From positions 1,703,501 to 1,767,500 of the forward strand of contig NZ_CP046120.1 in assembly GCF_009707465.1 (NCBI RefSeq): a stretch of 64,000 nucleotides of DNA, read 5' to 3'. Under the pieces are notes generated by a model, which saw only the letters and a list, made by a program, of their open reading frames with translations, was not told the DNA's origin and ran no database searches. Shown here piece by piece: positions 8,695 through 20,327 of the stretch (the stretch's first letter is position 1; each line of letters begins with the position of its first letter). The translations under genes were made by a program, and so were the position numbers. This stretch comes from Novosphingobium sp. Gsoil 351 (GTDB lineage Bacteria > Pseudomonadota > Alphaproteobacteria > Sphingomonadales > Sphingomonadaceae).

Positions 8695-9887
8695 ATGGCG
8701 CAGACCAGCCCGCGCGACGCGCGCGAATTCGACATCGTGATCTACGGCGCAACCGGCTATACCGGACGTCTCGTCGCCGAATACCTGTCGCAACACTATG
8801 CCGGCCGCGCCGACGCGCCGAAATGGGCGATGGCCGGGCGCAGCGAAACCAAGCTGCGCGAAGTGCGCGACCTGATCGGCGCGCCCGAATCGACCCCCTG
8901 ATCGTGGCGGATGCCGACGACCCCGGCAGCCTCGCCGCGATGTGCGGGCGGGCGCGAGTCGTGATCACCACCGTCGGTCCCTATCAACTTTACGGCGAGC
9001 CGCTGGTCGCAGCCTGCTCCGCTGCGGGGACCGACTACGCGGACCTGTGCGGCGAGCCCGGGTGGATGCACCAGATGATCGAAAGGTACGATGCCGCCGC
9101 CAAAGCCAGCGGCGCGCACATCTGCTTTTCCGCCGGCTTCGATTCGATCCCGTTCGATCTGGGCGTGCTGATGCTCCAGAACGAGGCCAAGGCCCGCTTC
9201 GGCAAGCCCGCGCCGCGCGTCCGTGGCCGGGTCCGAGCGATGAAGGGAACCTTTTCGGGCGGCACCGCGGCGAGCCTGACCGAGACGATGAAGGCGGTCG
9301 CCAAGAACCCCAAGCTGATATCTGTGCTCAACGATCCCTTCGCGCTCACCCCCGGCTTTTCCGGGCCGAGCCAGCCCGGCGGCCTGATCCCGCACTACGA
9401 GGCCGATCTCGACAAGTGGGCAGCGCCGTTCATCATGGCCACGATCAACACCAAGAACGTGCACCGCACCAATTTCCTCCTGGGCCACCCCTATGGCGAG
9501 GACTTCCGTTATGACGAGATGATGCTGACCAGCCCCGGCGAGGCCGGCAAGGCGGCGGCGCATGCGGTCGCCGAAATGCTCAAGAACCCGTTCGGGGCCA
9601 AACCGCCCAAGCCCGGTGAAGGGCCGAGCAAGGAGGAGCGCGAGACCGGGCACTACGACGTATTGTTTATAGGCGAGATGCCCGGCGGCGAGAAACTGCA
9701 CTATGCGGTCAAAGGGCGTTATGATCCGGGCTACGGCTCGACCAGCCGAATGATCGCCGAGACGGCGATCGCGCTGCTGTCGTGCGCCAAGCCAGGCGGT
9801 GTCGGGACACCGGGGTCGTTCGTCGGCGAGGCGCTGGCAAAGCGGCTGCAGGACAACGCCGAGATTTCGTTTGGGGTGGAAGCCTAG
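8695..9887 (+). CDS. Saccharopine dehydrogenase-like (trans-acting enoyl reductase family) protein, frameshifted
   Basis: The N-terminus has a Rossmann fold (DIVIYGATGYTGRLVAEYL) and the rest (VVITTVGPYQLYGEPLVAAC, HICFSAGFDSIPFDLG, MKGTFSGGTAAS) matches the saccharopine-dehydrogenase-like/trans-acting enoyl reductase family. The first frame stops at 8901 and the remainder reads in another frame to 9887. Both frames meet at a run of five C at 8894-8898. Six C would restore the sequence APESTPLIVADADD without a gap, so a one-base deletion or sequencing error is likely. Physiological substrate unknown. The stop overlaps the convergent beta-helix gene by 4 bp. Confidence 0.75.
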
Positions 9888-10876
9888 CGCCGCTCGAAGC
9901 GCTTCAACCCCAGCCCCAGCCGGTTGTCGCCCAGCGCAAGGCGGTCGCCCGACCAATCGGCCACGAAAGTCGTGGTCCGATCGACGTTAGGCGCCAGGCG
10001 GGCGTCGTTGGCGGCGATGATCAGCCCGTTCGACGTATGGGCCTTACCTTCCGCCGCCACCGCGATGAACGCGCTGTAGTTTTCCTTGTCCGCCCCTTGC
10101 ACGAACCAGTTCTCGGCGATCGTTCCGCTGGCTCCGCCCGGCAGGTCGACCATGTAGTTGGTCGCCTTGCCGCGGCTGTCGTCGAAGCTCGACTGGACGA
10201 TCTCGATCCGCACCGCGCGGCTTTTGACGTAGTGTCCGCCGCGGCCCTGTTCGAAGCGGCAGCGGCGCACGGTCAGCGCGCCATAGTTGCCGATGTAAAG
10301 CGAATGCGCGCAGCCGCCCGCGCCTTCGCAGGTGCCGAGCCGGGTGAAGGTTGATTTCTCGATCAGGATCGAGCCGCCGGGGTCCTCGGCGGTGAGGATG
10401 CCCTGGTTGCTGTCCATGAACCAGCTTTGGGTGACCGCGAGGTCGCCGTGCTCGAGCCGGATACCCGCGCCATTGGCTTCGGGCACGCGCAAGCGCGCGA
10501 AGATCAGTCCTTCGACGCGCGCGCTGCGCCCGCGCAGGACCAGCGCCGCCTTGCCCTCGCACACCCCGCCGTCGAGCGCGGCCTGGCCGGGAACTTGCGC
10601 GACATAGCCGACCGAACCCTTGGTCTGCACTGCACAATCGCGCCACCGGCCCGAAGCGATGCGGATCGTGCCGCTGGCGTCGCCGATGGCGTCGACCGCC
10701 TGCTGGAGCGAGCCATACGAGCGCCCGGTCTCGGCAATCGTGTAGGGCCGCTGCGGCGTGCCTTGCGCGAACAGCGCGCCAAGCGGGATGATCGCCAGCG
10801 CCAGCCCGCCGAGCAGATACAGCGCGAGCCGGTCGTTGCGCGCCGCGCCGCTGGTCGGTTGCGAAAGCAAAGGCAT
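9884..10876 (-). CDS. Right-handed parallel beta-helix repeat protein
   Basis: A 330-residue protein with one N-terminal membrane or signal-anchor segment (LALYLLGGLALAIIPLGALF). A periplasmic beta-helix domain follows, built of short repeated strands such as LVLRGRSARVEGLIF, GIRLEHGDLAVTQSWF and LTVRRCRFEQG. Such folds occur in polysaccharide lyases and in carbohydrate-binding or adhesive proteins. No lyase active site was recognised, so the function is open. It stands alone on the minus strand. Confidence 0.75.
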   Translation of the reverse strand: MPLLSQPTSGAARNDRLALYLLGGLALAIIPLGALFAQGTPQRPYTIAETGRSYGSLQQAVDAIGDASGTIRIASGRWRDCAVQTKGSVGYVAQVPGQAALDGGVCEGKAALVLRGRSARVEGLIFARLRVPEANGAGIRLEHGDLAVTQSWFMDSNQGILTAEDPGGSILIEKSTFTRLGTCEGAGGCAHSLYIGNYGALTVRRCRFEQGRGGHYVKSRAVRIEIVQSSFDDSRGKATNYMVDLPGGASGTIAENWFVQGADKENYSAFIAVAAEGKAHTSNGLIIAANDARLAPNVDRTTTFVADWSGDRLALGDNRLGLGLKRFERR

Positions 10877-10931
10877 CGGCGGTCCCCCCGGAAACCGCCT
10901 CCGTTTCTAGGCCGCAATGGTTAACCGAGCG

Positions 10932-11162
10932 TTAGGACGCGGGCTTGACGGGGTCCTTGGGCGGCCGACCCCGCTTCGGCTGGGGCGAAGCCTGCAAGCG
11001 CACCCCACGCCTGGTCAGCGCCTCGCGCAGCAGGCATTCGATCTGCGCGTTGACCGAGCGCAAGTCTGACGCCGCGGCGCGCTCGACCGCGGCGTGGAGC
11101 GCCGGGTCGAGCCGCAACGGGAATGCCTTCTTGCCCGTGCCCGAAGGTCCGCTTCCAGCCAT
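10932..11162 (-). CDS. Ribbon-helix-helix (Arc/CopG-like) DNA-binding protein
   Basis: A 76-residue protein. KKAFPLRLDPALHAAVERAAASDLRSVNAQIECLLREAL is a complete ribbon-helix-helix: an antiparallel strand followed by two helices, as in Arc, CopG and HicB-type repressors. A basic tail (PKRGRPPKDP) has an AT-hook-like GRP. ATG 11162 lies one base after the stop of the SPFH gene (11164), so the two are co-transcribed and probably translationally coupled. It is a good candidate for the repressor that binds the palindrome upstream of the operon at 12091-12115. No toxin gene is adjacent. Confidence 0.8.
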   Translation of the reverse strand: MAGSGPSGTGKKAFPLRLDPALHAAVERAAASDLRSVNAQIECLLREALTRRGVRLQASPQPKRGRPPKDPVKPAS

Positions 11163-11163
11163 G

Positions 11164-12075
11164 CTACTGGTAAAGCGAGCCTGCGTTGACAATGGGCTGG
11201 GTGTCGCGCTCGCCACACAGCACGACCATCAGGTTCGAGACCATCGCGGCGCGGCGCTCGTCGTCGAGCTCGACCACATTTTTCTCGCTGAGCAGCGCCA
11301 GCGCCATCTCGACCATGCCGACCGCGCCTTCGACCAAGGTCTTGCGCGCTGCGACCACAGCCTCGGCCTGCTGGCGGCGAAGCATCGCTCCGGCGATCTC
11401 CTGCGCATAGGCAAGGTGGGTGAATCCGCACTCATCGACGGTGATTCCGGCCAGCCGCAGCCGCTCGATCAATTCGCTGCGCAATTCCGCGCCGACCTGG
11501 TCGTGGTTGCCGCGCAGGGTAACTTCGGCGTGGGAGAAATCGTCATAAGGGTAGCGCGACCCGATGGTCCGCACGGCGGCTTCGATCTGGACCATGACGA
11601 ACGCCTTGTAATCATCGACATCGTACAGCGCCTGCGCGGTATCGACCACCCGCCAGACCACTTGTGCGGCCATCTCGATCGGGTTGCCGCGCAAGTCGTT
11701 GACCTTGATCTTGTCGGAAATCAGGTTGTTGGCGCGCACCGAAATCTTGGCCTTACCCATCCATGGCCAGACCCAGCGCAGGCCGGCATGGCGGTCCGTT
11801 CCGCGATAGCTGCCGAACAGCGTGATCGCGGCAGCGGTATTGGGCTGGAGCATGTAGAAGCCCGAGGAGATCAGGATCAGCGCGAGCACCGCCAGTCCGG
11901 TCGTTACGAGAAAGCCGAAGACCTCCGTGTCGAGCGGCTCGCTGCCCGCAAACGCGACAACGTGCCAAACCGTCCATGCGAGCAGCACAAGGAACAGCAC
12001 GAGCATCAAATAGCCGGTGGTGCTCCACGCACCCCGTTCGCGGCTGAGGTTCATGGCAGAATGCGAATCGGTCAT
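11164..12075 (-). CDS. SPFH/Band 7 (stomatin/prohibitin-like) membrane protein
   Basis: A 303-residue protein with two N-terminal membrane helices ([19 protein letters not shown] and [17 protein letters not shown]). A stomatin-type domain follows ([27 protein letters not shown] ... [24 protein letters not shown]), then a helical region with a likely oligomerisation segment ([28 protein letters not shown]). SPFH proteins form large membrane scaffolds, often regulating proteases or microdomains. The Arc-like gene follows directly, an arrangement that suggests autoregulation. ATG 12075 has a G-rich ribosome site. Confidence 0.85.
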   Translation of the reverse strand: MTDSHSAMNLSRERGAWSTTGYLMLVLFLVLLAWTVWHVVAFAGSEPLDTEVFGFLVTTGLAVLALILISSGFYMLQPNTAAAITLFGSYRGTDRHAGLRWVWPWMGKAKISVRANNLISDKIKVNDLRGNPIEMAAQVVWRVVDTAQALYDVDDYKAFVMVQIEAAVRTIGSRYPYDDFSHAEVTLRGNHDQVGAELRSELIERLRLAGITVDECGFTHLAYAQEIAGAMLRRQQAEAVVAARKTLVEGAVGMVEMALALLSEKNVVELDDERRAAMVSNLMVVLCGERDTQPIVNAGSLYQ

Positions 12076-12090
12076 CGATGTACCCCCCTT

Positions 12091-12115
12091 TAATATGATA
12101 TCATATTAATATCAT
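12091..12115 (-). promoter_or_regulatory. Palindromic operator upstream of the SPFH/ribbon-helix-helix operon
   Basis: TAATATGATATCATATTA at 12091-12108 is an 18-bp perfect palindrome. It contains ATATCAT at 12098-12104; a second ATATCAT sits at 12109-12115, exactly 11 bp (one helical turn) further on, and the inverse ATGATAT is at 12095-12101. AT-rich DNA of this kind stands out in a GC-rich genome. It lies 16 bp upstream of the SPFH start codon. Tandem half-sites one turn apart suit cooperative binding of a ribbon-helix-helix repressor. The regulator assignment is inference. Confidence 0.65.
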
Positions 12116-12348
12116 TGCGGCATGACTGGTCAAGAGCCCTTGCATTGCGGTGCGGCCAAGCCCATCTGGAGTTCACAGGACCGGGCCCCTCTGGCGCGGC
12201 ATGGTGGCGGCAACGCCGGTATGCCTCGTGATGTCGGACTGTATCGGATGTTTCCGATGCTGTGGTCCGGGCTCGACCATCCACCCGCACCAGGCTCCGG
12301 CACGGCTCATCCGATCGAACGTCAATTCGTTTTCGATAGGGATTTGTC

Positions 12349-12522
12349 ATGCCAGACACCGTTTTCCGCCTGATGGAGCGCCACCAGACGCTCGATGAGC
12401 GCCTGCGCCGGTTGCAGACCGCGCGCTGGCCCGATCCGTTCGAGATCGCCCGCCTGAAGAAGCTCAAGCTCGCGCTTAAGGACCGGCTCAACCGCGTTCT
12501 CCAGCGCCGCGCGCGCGCCTGA
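12349..12522 (+). CDS. DUF465 (YdcH-like) small protein
   Basis: A 57-residue protein beginning MPDTVFRLMERHQTLDERLRR and ending in a basic helix (IARLKKLKLALKDRLNRVL). The pattern matches DUF465, short alpha-helical proteins with a conserved H-x-x-L-D and LKK-x-KL-x-LKD core that probably form coiled-coil dimers. The family function is unknown. It precedes terC by 13 bp and is likely co-transcribed with it. The upstream spacer 12116-12348 shows no other gene. Confidence 0.8.
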   Translation: MPDTVFRLMERHQTLDERLRRLQTARWPDPFEIARLKKLKLALKDRLNRVLQRRARA

Positions 12523-12535
12523 CGGGGACGCCACG

Positions 12536-13522
12536 ATGGAAATCCTGTTCGCCGAGATACTCGGCACCCCGGCCTGGTTCTGGCTGGCCTTCGCCGGCCT
12601 CGTCGTCGCCCTCACCGCATTCGATCTCGGCGTGCTCCACAAGGAGGACCGCGCCATGGGCATCGCCGAATCGCTCAAGCTCACCGCGTTCTACGTGAGC
12701 GTCGCGCTCGCCTTCGGAGCGTGGATCTGGGCCGCGCGCGGCGCCGAGCTGGGTATGCAGTACTTCACCGGGTTCTTCATCGAAAAGGCGCTGTCGATCG
12801 ACAACGTATTCGTGATCAGCCTGATCTTCAGCTTCTTCGCGATCCCGGTGAAATACCAGTATCGCGCGCTGTTGTGGGGGATCGTCGCGGTCATCGTGCT
12901 GCGCGGGATCATGATCGCGGGCGGCGCGGCGCTGGTCGACCAGGCCTATTGGGTGCTCTACCTGTTCGCCGCGTTCCTGGTGTTCACCGGGATCAAGATG
13001 TTCTTCGCCGGCGATGCGCAACCCGATCTGGCGAACAACGCGGCGGTGCGCTGGATCTCGACCCGCATGCGGGTCACCCAGAAGCATCACGACCAGCGGT
13101 TCTTCGTCAAGGTGCCCGACGAAAGGACCGGCAGGCAGGTGACGGCGGCGACCCCGCTGTTCCTGGCGCTGGTGGTGATCAACCTCGCAGACCTGGTTTT
13201 CGCGGTCGATTCGGTGCCCGCGATCTTCGCGATCACCACCGATACGTTCGTCGTCTACACCAGCAACATCATGGCCATCCTGGGCCTGCGGGCGCTGTAT
13301 TTCGCGCTCGCCGCGATGATCCACCGCTTCCACTATCTCAAATACGCGCTGGCGGCCGTGCTGGTGTTCATCGGCTCAAAGATCTTCGTCGCCGATTTCG
13401 TGCTGGGCGGAGACAAGTTCCCACCGGTGCTCAGCCTGGGCGTGACGCTCGCTCTGATCGCGGCGGGAGTCGGCTACTCGCTGTGGAAGACGCGCGGCCA
13501 AGTCCCGCTCACAACTGCCTGA
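12536..13522 (+). CDS. TerC/Alx-family membrane protein
   Basis: A 328-residue integral membrane protein with about eight to nine helices. It carries TerC hallmarks: acidic residues within membrane segments (FFIEKALSIDNVFVISLIFSFF and VVINLADLVFAVDSVPAIFAI). TerC/Alx proteins are linked to manganese export and metal loading of exported proteins. The N-terminus (ILGTPAWFWLAFAGLVVALTAFDLGVLHK) is typical of the longer Alx form. It follows a DUF465 gene. Its 3' end overlaps that of convergent recQ by 14 bp. No Mn riboswitch was recognised upstream. Confidence 0.88.
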   Translation: MEILFAEILGTPAWFWLAFAGLVVALTAFDLGVLHKEDRAMGIAESLKLTAFYVSVALAFGAWIWAARGAELGMQYFTGFFIEKALSIDNVFVISLIFSFFAIPVKYQYRALLWGIVAVIVLRGIMIAGGAALVDQAYWVLYLFAAFLVFTGIKMFFAGDAQPDLANNAAVRWISTRMRVTQKHHDQRFFVKVPDERTGRQVTAATPLFLALVVINLADLVFAVDSVPAIFAITTDTFVVYTSNIMAILGLRALYFALAAMIHRFHYLKYALAAVLVFIGSKIFVADFVLGGDKFPPVLSLGVTLALIAAGVGYSLWKTRGQVPLTTA

Positions 13523-15305
13523 TGACCGCCAGGAACGCGTCGCCGTAGGCCTCGAGCTTACGTGCACCGATCCCGCCGATCGCGCCCAGGGCGGCGCGGT
13601 CGGCGGGACGCGCCGCGGCCATCTCGCGCAATGTGGCGTCGTGGAAGATCACATAGGGTGGGACCTGCGCCTCGGCCGCGAGATCGCGGCGCAGCGCGCG
13701 CAGCGCCTCGAACAGCGGATCGCCGACCGGGTTGACCCCACCTCCCTCGCGGCCGCCCGCACGATCGCGCCGCCGCTTGCGTTCGGGCCGCGCGGCCAAC
13801 GCGACCAGCACCGGCAGTTCGCCCTTGAGGATCGCCCGCGCATCGCCGCCCAGCGCCAGCCCGCCATGCTCGGTCGCCACCAGGCTCCCGCGCGCCTGGA
13901 GAGCGCGGGCAAGCGGCTTGAGCAGCGGCGCTTCATCGGCGGTGGCGATCCCGAACACGCTCAGCTTGTCGTGGCCGCGCGCGGTCACGCGCTCGTCGGC
14001 AACGCCGGTCAGCACCTTCTCGAGGTGGCCGAGGCCGAAGCTCTGCCCGGTGCGATAGGCGGCGGAGAGCAGCTTGCGCGCGGTCTCGGTGGCGTCGACC
14101 ACCCCGGGCGCGTCGAGGCAGTTGTCGCAGTTGCCGCACGACTGCGGCGGGTCCTCGCCGAAGTGGCGCAACAGGATAGCGCGGCGGCAGCCCGCGGTTT
14201 CGACCAGCGTCGCGAGCGCCTCCAGCCGAGTGCGTTCGCTGGCGCGGCGATGATCCTCGACCTCGCCCAGCCGCTGCCGGGCGCGGGCGAAATCGTCGGC
14301 GCCCCACAGCATCAGCGCGGTCGCGGGATCGCCATCGCGCCCGGCGCGACCGGTCTCCTGGTAATAGGCCTCGATCGACTTGGGGATGCCTGCGTGCGCC
14401 ACGAACCGCACGTCGGGTTTGTCGATCCCCATGCCGAACGCGACCGTGGCGACCATCACCATGTCCTCGCTGGCGACGAACGCGGCCTGGTTGGCGGCGC
14501 GCACCTGCGGGTCGAGCCCGGCATGATAGGGCAGCACCCGCCTTCCGCTCCGCCCCAGCGCCTCGGCCAGCTTTTCGACCTGGTTGCGGGTCTGGGCGTA
14601 GACGATCCCCGGCCCCGACTGTTCGGCGATCAATTGCGCGAGCTGGCGTTGCGCCTGATCGCGCGGGCGGATCGCATAGCGGATGTTGGGCCGGTCGAAC
14701 CCGGCGACGATCAGGCCCTCGTCCGGTATCCCGAGCTGGGCGAGAATGTCGGCCCGGGTATGCGCGTCGGCGGTGGCGGTCAGGGCGAGCCGGGGGACAT
14801 CGCCGAACCGGTCGAGCAGCGGACGCAGTAGGCGATAGTCGGGGCGAAAATCGTGGCCCCACTCGGACACGCAGTGCGCCTCGTCGATCGCGAACAGGCA
14901 GATCGGCGACTTGCTCAACAACTCGCGGAAATGCGGCTGGCTGGCGCGTTCGGGGGCGACGTAGAGCAAGTCGAGCGCACCGCTGCGGAAGCGGTCGATC
15001 GCAGCCTCGCGATAGTCGTCGCTGTCGGCGCTGGTCAGCGTCGCGGCGCGGATGCCGTTGGCCGTCGCCGCGCGCAACTGGTCGTGCATCAGCGCGATCA
15101 GCGGCGAGACCACCACGCAAGTGCCAGGCAGCATGACCGCGGGCAGCTGATAGGTCAGCGACTTGCCGGCGCCCGTCGGCATCACCGCCAGCGTCGATTC
15201 GCCCGCCAGCACCCTGCGCACGACGTCTTCCTGCGCGCCGCGGAAATCGGCGAAACCGAAGACGCGGTGGAGGGCTTCTCGCGCCTCTTGGACCACATGG
15301 ACCAC
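13509..15305 (-). CDS. recQ: ATP-dependent DNA helicase RecQ
   Basis: A 3'-5' DNA helicase in recombination and replication repair. Domain order: helicase core with P-loop MPTGAGKSLTYQLP, FAIDEAHCVSEWGHDFRPDY (motif II and the aromatic-rich loop) and ETGRAGRDGDP; a zinc-binding RQC part (CRRAIL ... CGNCDNC); a winged helix; and a C-terminal HRDC domain (LRRDLAAEAQVPPYVIFHDATL). The start is uncertain. The frame is open to 15608, but homology begins near 15290. GTG 15305 or 15296 fits the family length of about 600; ATG 15413 is the alternative. Confidence 0.93.
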   Translation of the reverse strand: MVHVVQEAREALHRVFGFADFRGAQEDVVRRVLAGESTLAVMPTGAGKSLTYQLPAVMLPGTCVVVSPLIALMHDQLRAATANGIRAATLTSADSDDYREAAIDRFRSGALDLLYVAPERASQPHFRELLSKSPICLFAIDEAHCVSEWGHDFRPDYRLLRPLLDRFGDVPRLALTATADAHTRADILAQLGIPDEGLIVAGFDRPNIRYAIRPRDQAQRQLAQLIAEQSGPGIVYAQTRNQVEKLAEALGRSGRRVLPYHAGLDPQVRAANQAAFVASEDMVMVATVAFGMGIDKPDVRFVAHAGIPKSIEAYYQETGRAGRDGDPATALMLWGADDFARARQRLGEVEDHRRASERTRLEALATLVETAGCRRAILLRHFGEDPPQSCGNCDNCLDAPGVVDATETARKLLSAAYRTGQSFGLGHLEKVLTGVADERVTARGHDKLSVFGIATADEAPLLKPLARALQARGSLVATEHGGLALGGDARAILKGELPVLVALAARPERKRRRDRAGGREGGGVNPVGDPLFEALRALRRDLAAEAQVPPYVIFHDATLREMAAARPADRAALGAIGGIGARKLEAYGDAFLAVIRQL

Positions 15306-15677
15306 TGTCCTGGGCAAAATTTCTTCGGGGCCGCAATGAGGCGGCGCGGGTCCTTCGCGAGCATCGACCCCGTCTTCGTGGATCGAAAGGGCGAAAGGAG
15401 GGAGCGAGGCCATGCGATCGCCCATGGCAAATTTCGGCGTCGTAGGAAAATTGCTTCGGCGAATGCCGTCAGAAAGGCGTCCGAAAAGCCGAACCCGCTG
15501 CCATCCAAAGCAAATCTTGCTTCGCTTGCGCGGCGCGGGACCTAGATTGGAGCCGTCGATGGCCCGCCACCGACCGCGGCTTTTGAGGTTCAGCTTGCTC
15601 CGCGTCAAAAAAGGCTAAAGCGCACGGCCGAGGCGACGACGCCAGACTCGTGTTCCATCGCAACATGGAGACTGGAA
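15306..15677. other. Region between recQ start and a small ORF, no convincing gene
   Basis: If recQ begins at 15305 or 15296, about 370 bp remain before the next small ORF. The recQ frame stays open through it up to 15608, so part may still be recQ leader or N-terminal extension. An A6 run (15608-15613) lies in the middle. No promoter, RNA or repeat was recognised with confidence. Confidence 0.4.
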
Positions 15678-15821
15678 ATGACGATTCGTCGAAATACCCG
15701 CCGCCGCGATCGCGTGCCGCCGATTCCACACCCATCATGGACTTACGGCAGCGACCGGCTCGCCGCGCTTTCCGGCAAACGCCTGAGCGCGCGCGATTTC
15801 TGGGAACGGGTCGGACCCTGA
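15678..15821 (+). CDS. Small basic hypothetical protein (47 aa)
   Basis: A short ORF with an Arg-rich start (MTIRRNTRRRDRVPPIPHP) and a C-terminal half (YGSDRLAALSGKRLSARDFW) that looks like structured coding sequence. GGAG lies 7 bases before the ATG. It is in the spacer between divergent recQ and the convergent sorbosone-dehydrogenase-like gene. No family was recognised and function is unknown. Size and ribosome site support it moderately; it could be spurious. Confidence 0.4.
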   Translation: MTIRRNTRRRDRVPPIPHPSWTYGSDRLAALSGKRLSARDFWERVGP

Positions 15822-15842
15822 GCCAATCGCCACCCGGGTGGG

Positions 15843-17147
15843 TTAGCCTGCCGGGGTGACCCGCCAGATCGCGTGTCCGACGTCGTCGGCGACGAGCAAC
15901 GCGCCCTGCCGGTCGAGCGCGACCCCGACCGGACGGCCCCGCGCCTTGCCGCTCGCTTGGTCGATGAACCCGGTCAGGAACGGCACCGGCTTGCCCGTGG
16001 GCCTGCCGCCCGCGAAGGGCACATAGGCTACTTGATAGCCATAGAAGACCGTGCGGTCCCAGCTGCCGTGCTCGCCGACGAACGCGCCGCCCTGGAAGCG
16101 CGGCGGCATCAGGGGGCCGTTCGAAAACGCGAGGCCGAGCGCGGCGACATGGGGGCCGAGCGCATAATCGGGCGAGGTCGCGCGGGCGACCATCTCGGGC
16201 CGCTGCGGGCGGACGCGGACATCGACGTGCTGGCCGTAGTACGACCACGGCCAGCCGTAGAACCCGCCGTCCTTCACCGAGGTGAGATAATCGGGTACCA
16301 GGTTGTTGCCGATCTCATCACGCTCGTTGACCACGGTGTAGAGGGTGTTCGAACCGGGTCGGAAGCTGAGGCCGTTGGGGTTGCGCAGCCCGCCCGCGAA
16401 CAGGCGATGCGCCCCGGTGGCAGGATCGACTTCCCAAATCGCGGCGCGATTGTGCTCGGCTTCGAGGCCATTTTCGACAATGTTGCTGTTCGATCCGATC
16501 CCGACATAAAGCTTCGAACCGTCGGGGCTGGCGACGAGATCCTTGGTCCAGTGGTGATCGATCGGCCCGCCGGGGAGCGCGGTGAGCATCGTTCCGGGAC
16601 CGGCGCTGGTCCCGCCGGAAGTGAACGGATAACGCCAGATCGCATTGGTCGCGGCGACGTACAGCGTGTTGCCGATCGTCGCGATGCCGAACGGCGAGGT
16701 CAGCTTGTCGACGATCACGAACTTCTTTTCGGCCACGCCATCGCCATCGCCGTCGCGCAACAGCACCACGCGGTTGCCCGGCTTCACCGGCGAATGCGCC
16801 TGGCCGATCACCAACCCATAGATGATATCCTTGGGCCGCAGCACCGGTTCGAACCCCGGCCCGCCGCTTTCGACCACAAGCACGTCGCCGTTCGCGAGCG
16901 GGAGCACGCGGCGCGGGGCTTTGAGATTGCGCGCGAACGCCTTGACCGTGAAGCCGGGCAACGCGGTCGGGGTCTCGTTCGCCTTGAATCCCACCGGTTT
17001 GGCGATGCCCATCGGCGGAAACAGATACTGCTGCGGTTCGGGCAACTTGGGATTGGCCCCATACTGGTCCTCCCCTGGAAATTGCGGGTGGGAGCAGGCC
17101 GAGGCGAGCGACGCCGCGCCGAGCGCGAGTGCTAAACGAGCGCGCAT
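15843..17147 (-). CDS. PQQ-dependent sugar dehydrogenase / L-sorbosone dehydrogenase-like lipoprotein
   Basis: A 434-residue exported protein. The N-terminal signal (MRARLALALGAASLASAC) ends in a lipobox, so it is probably a lipoprotein. The body is a six-bladed beta-propeller of the GDH/sorbosone dehydrogenase type (FARNLKAPRRVLPLANGDVLVVES, LTSPFGIATIGNTLYVAATNAIWRY, FAGGLRNPNGLSFRPGSNTLYTVVNERDEIG, VGEHGSWDR). These periplasmic enzymes oxidise sugars or aldehydes using PQQ, but the substrate cannot be read from sequence. ATG 17147 overlaps the upstream stop (TGATG), coupling it to the DUF2231 gene. Confidence 0.85.
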   Translation of the reverse strand: MRARLALALGAASLASACSHPQFPGEDQYGANPKLPEPQQYLFPPMGIAKPVGFKANETPTALPGFTVKAFARNLKAPRRVLPLANGDVLVVESGGPGFEPVLRPKDIIYGLVIGQAHSPVKPGNRVVLLRDGDGDGVAEKKFVIVDKLTSPFGIATIGNTLYVAATNAIWRYPFTSGGTSAGPGTMLTALPGGPIDHHWTKDLVASPDGSKLYVGIGSNSNIVENGLEAEHNRAAIWEVDPATGAHRLFAGGLRNPNGLSFRPGSNTLYTVVNERDEIGNNLVPDYLTSVKDGGFYGWPWSYYGQHVDVRVRPQRPEMVARATSPDYALGPHVAALGLAFSNGPLMPPRFQGGAFVGEHGSWDRTVFYGYQVAYVPFAGGRPTGKPVPFLTGFIDQASGKARGRPVGVALDRQGALLVADDVGHAIWRVTPAG

Positions 17148-17599
17148 CACCGGATTCCCCCGCGCTGGTGGACGTAGGCGAGCCGGTGACCGAGGAACCC
17201 GGTCACCGCCAGCGCCAGCACGGTCAGTAACGACAGGGTCAGCCCGGTCGGAACGACGCCGGTCCAACCGTCGCGGGCGTGGACCAGGTTGTTGAACAGC
17301 CCGAGCACGAGGACCAGCGCGCTCAGCCCCAAGTGCAGCCACGCGCTGGCGGGGCGTGCGTGGCGCCGCGTAGCCAGCAGGTCGATCAACCCGAACAGCG
17401 CCGCCAAAGCGCCGAAGAATTCACCGGACGCCAGCAGCCATTGGGCGAAGTTGGACCACTGGACCTGCCCGTTGCTGCCGACATAGGCGAGATCGCACAG
17501 CAGCGCGCCGGTGAAGCCCACGATCGGAAACGGCACGAGCATGGCGTGGACGGGCACTCCGCCGATCGCCGCGCGTGGTCTGAAGCTTGCGTCCGCCAT
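17147..17599 (-). CDS. DUF2231 membrane protein
   Basis: A 150-residue protein with four hydrophobic segments (VHAMLVPFPIVGFTGALLCDLAY, FGALAALFGLIDLLA, LGLSALVLVLGLFNNLVH, TLSLLTVLALAVTGFLGHRLAY). This is the layout of DUF2231 (a predicted heme- or cytochrome-associated membrane module). The VHAMLVPFP histidine block is the family hallmark. It is translationally coupled to the downstream propeller dehydrogenase, so it may serve as its membrane partner; that pairing is inference. Confidence 0.82.
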   Translation of the reverse strand: MADASFRPRAAIGGVPVHAMLVPFPIVGFTGALLCDLAYVGSNGQVQWSNFAQWLLASGEFFGALAALFGLIDLLATRRHARPASAWLHLGLSALVLVLGLFNNLVHARDGWTGVVPTGLTLSLLTVLALAVTGFLGHRLAYVHQRGGIR

Positions 17600-17687
17600 C
17601 GTTTATGCGCCCCATTGGCCTGTACAGGCGCAACGGCGCAGGCGGGGTTTGGTTGCCTTACCGTTTTGTCATCCGGGGGCGAGGCGC

Positions 17688-20291
<2,604 letters not shown>

Positions 20292-20327
20292 GGGATCGCA
20301 GTCGAAATGGGGTTGCAGGATAGCTTG

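Noticed and set aside
10932..12075. A toxin-antitoxin pair
   Set aside because: The Arc-like protein resembles an antitoxin, but its partner is an SPFH membrane protein with no toxin fold.
12116..12348. A manganese (yybP-ykoY) riboswitch before the terC operon
   Set aside because: The conserved core was not found in this spacer, and the DUF465 gene lies between it and terC.
12090..12491. A 133-codon minus-strand frame upstream of terC
   Set aside because: It overlaps the palindromic operator and the DUF465 gene in antisense and has no ribosome site or domain.
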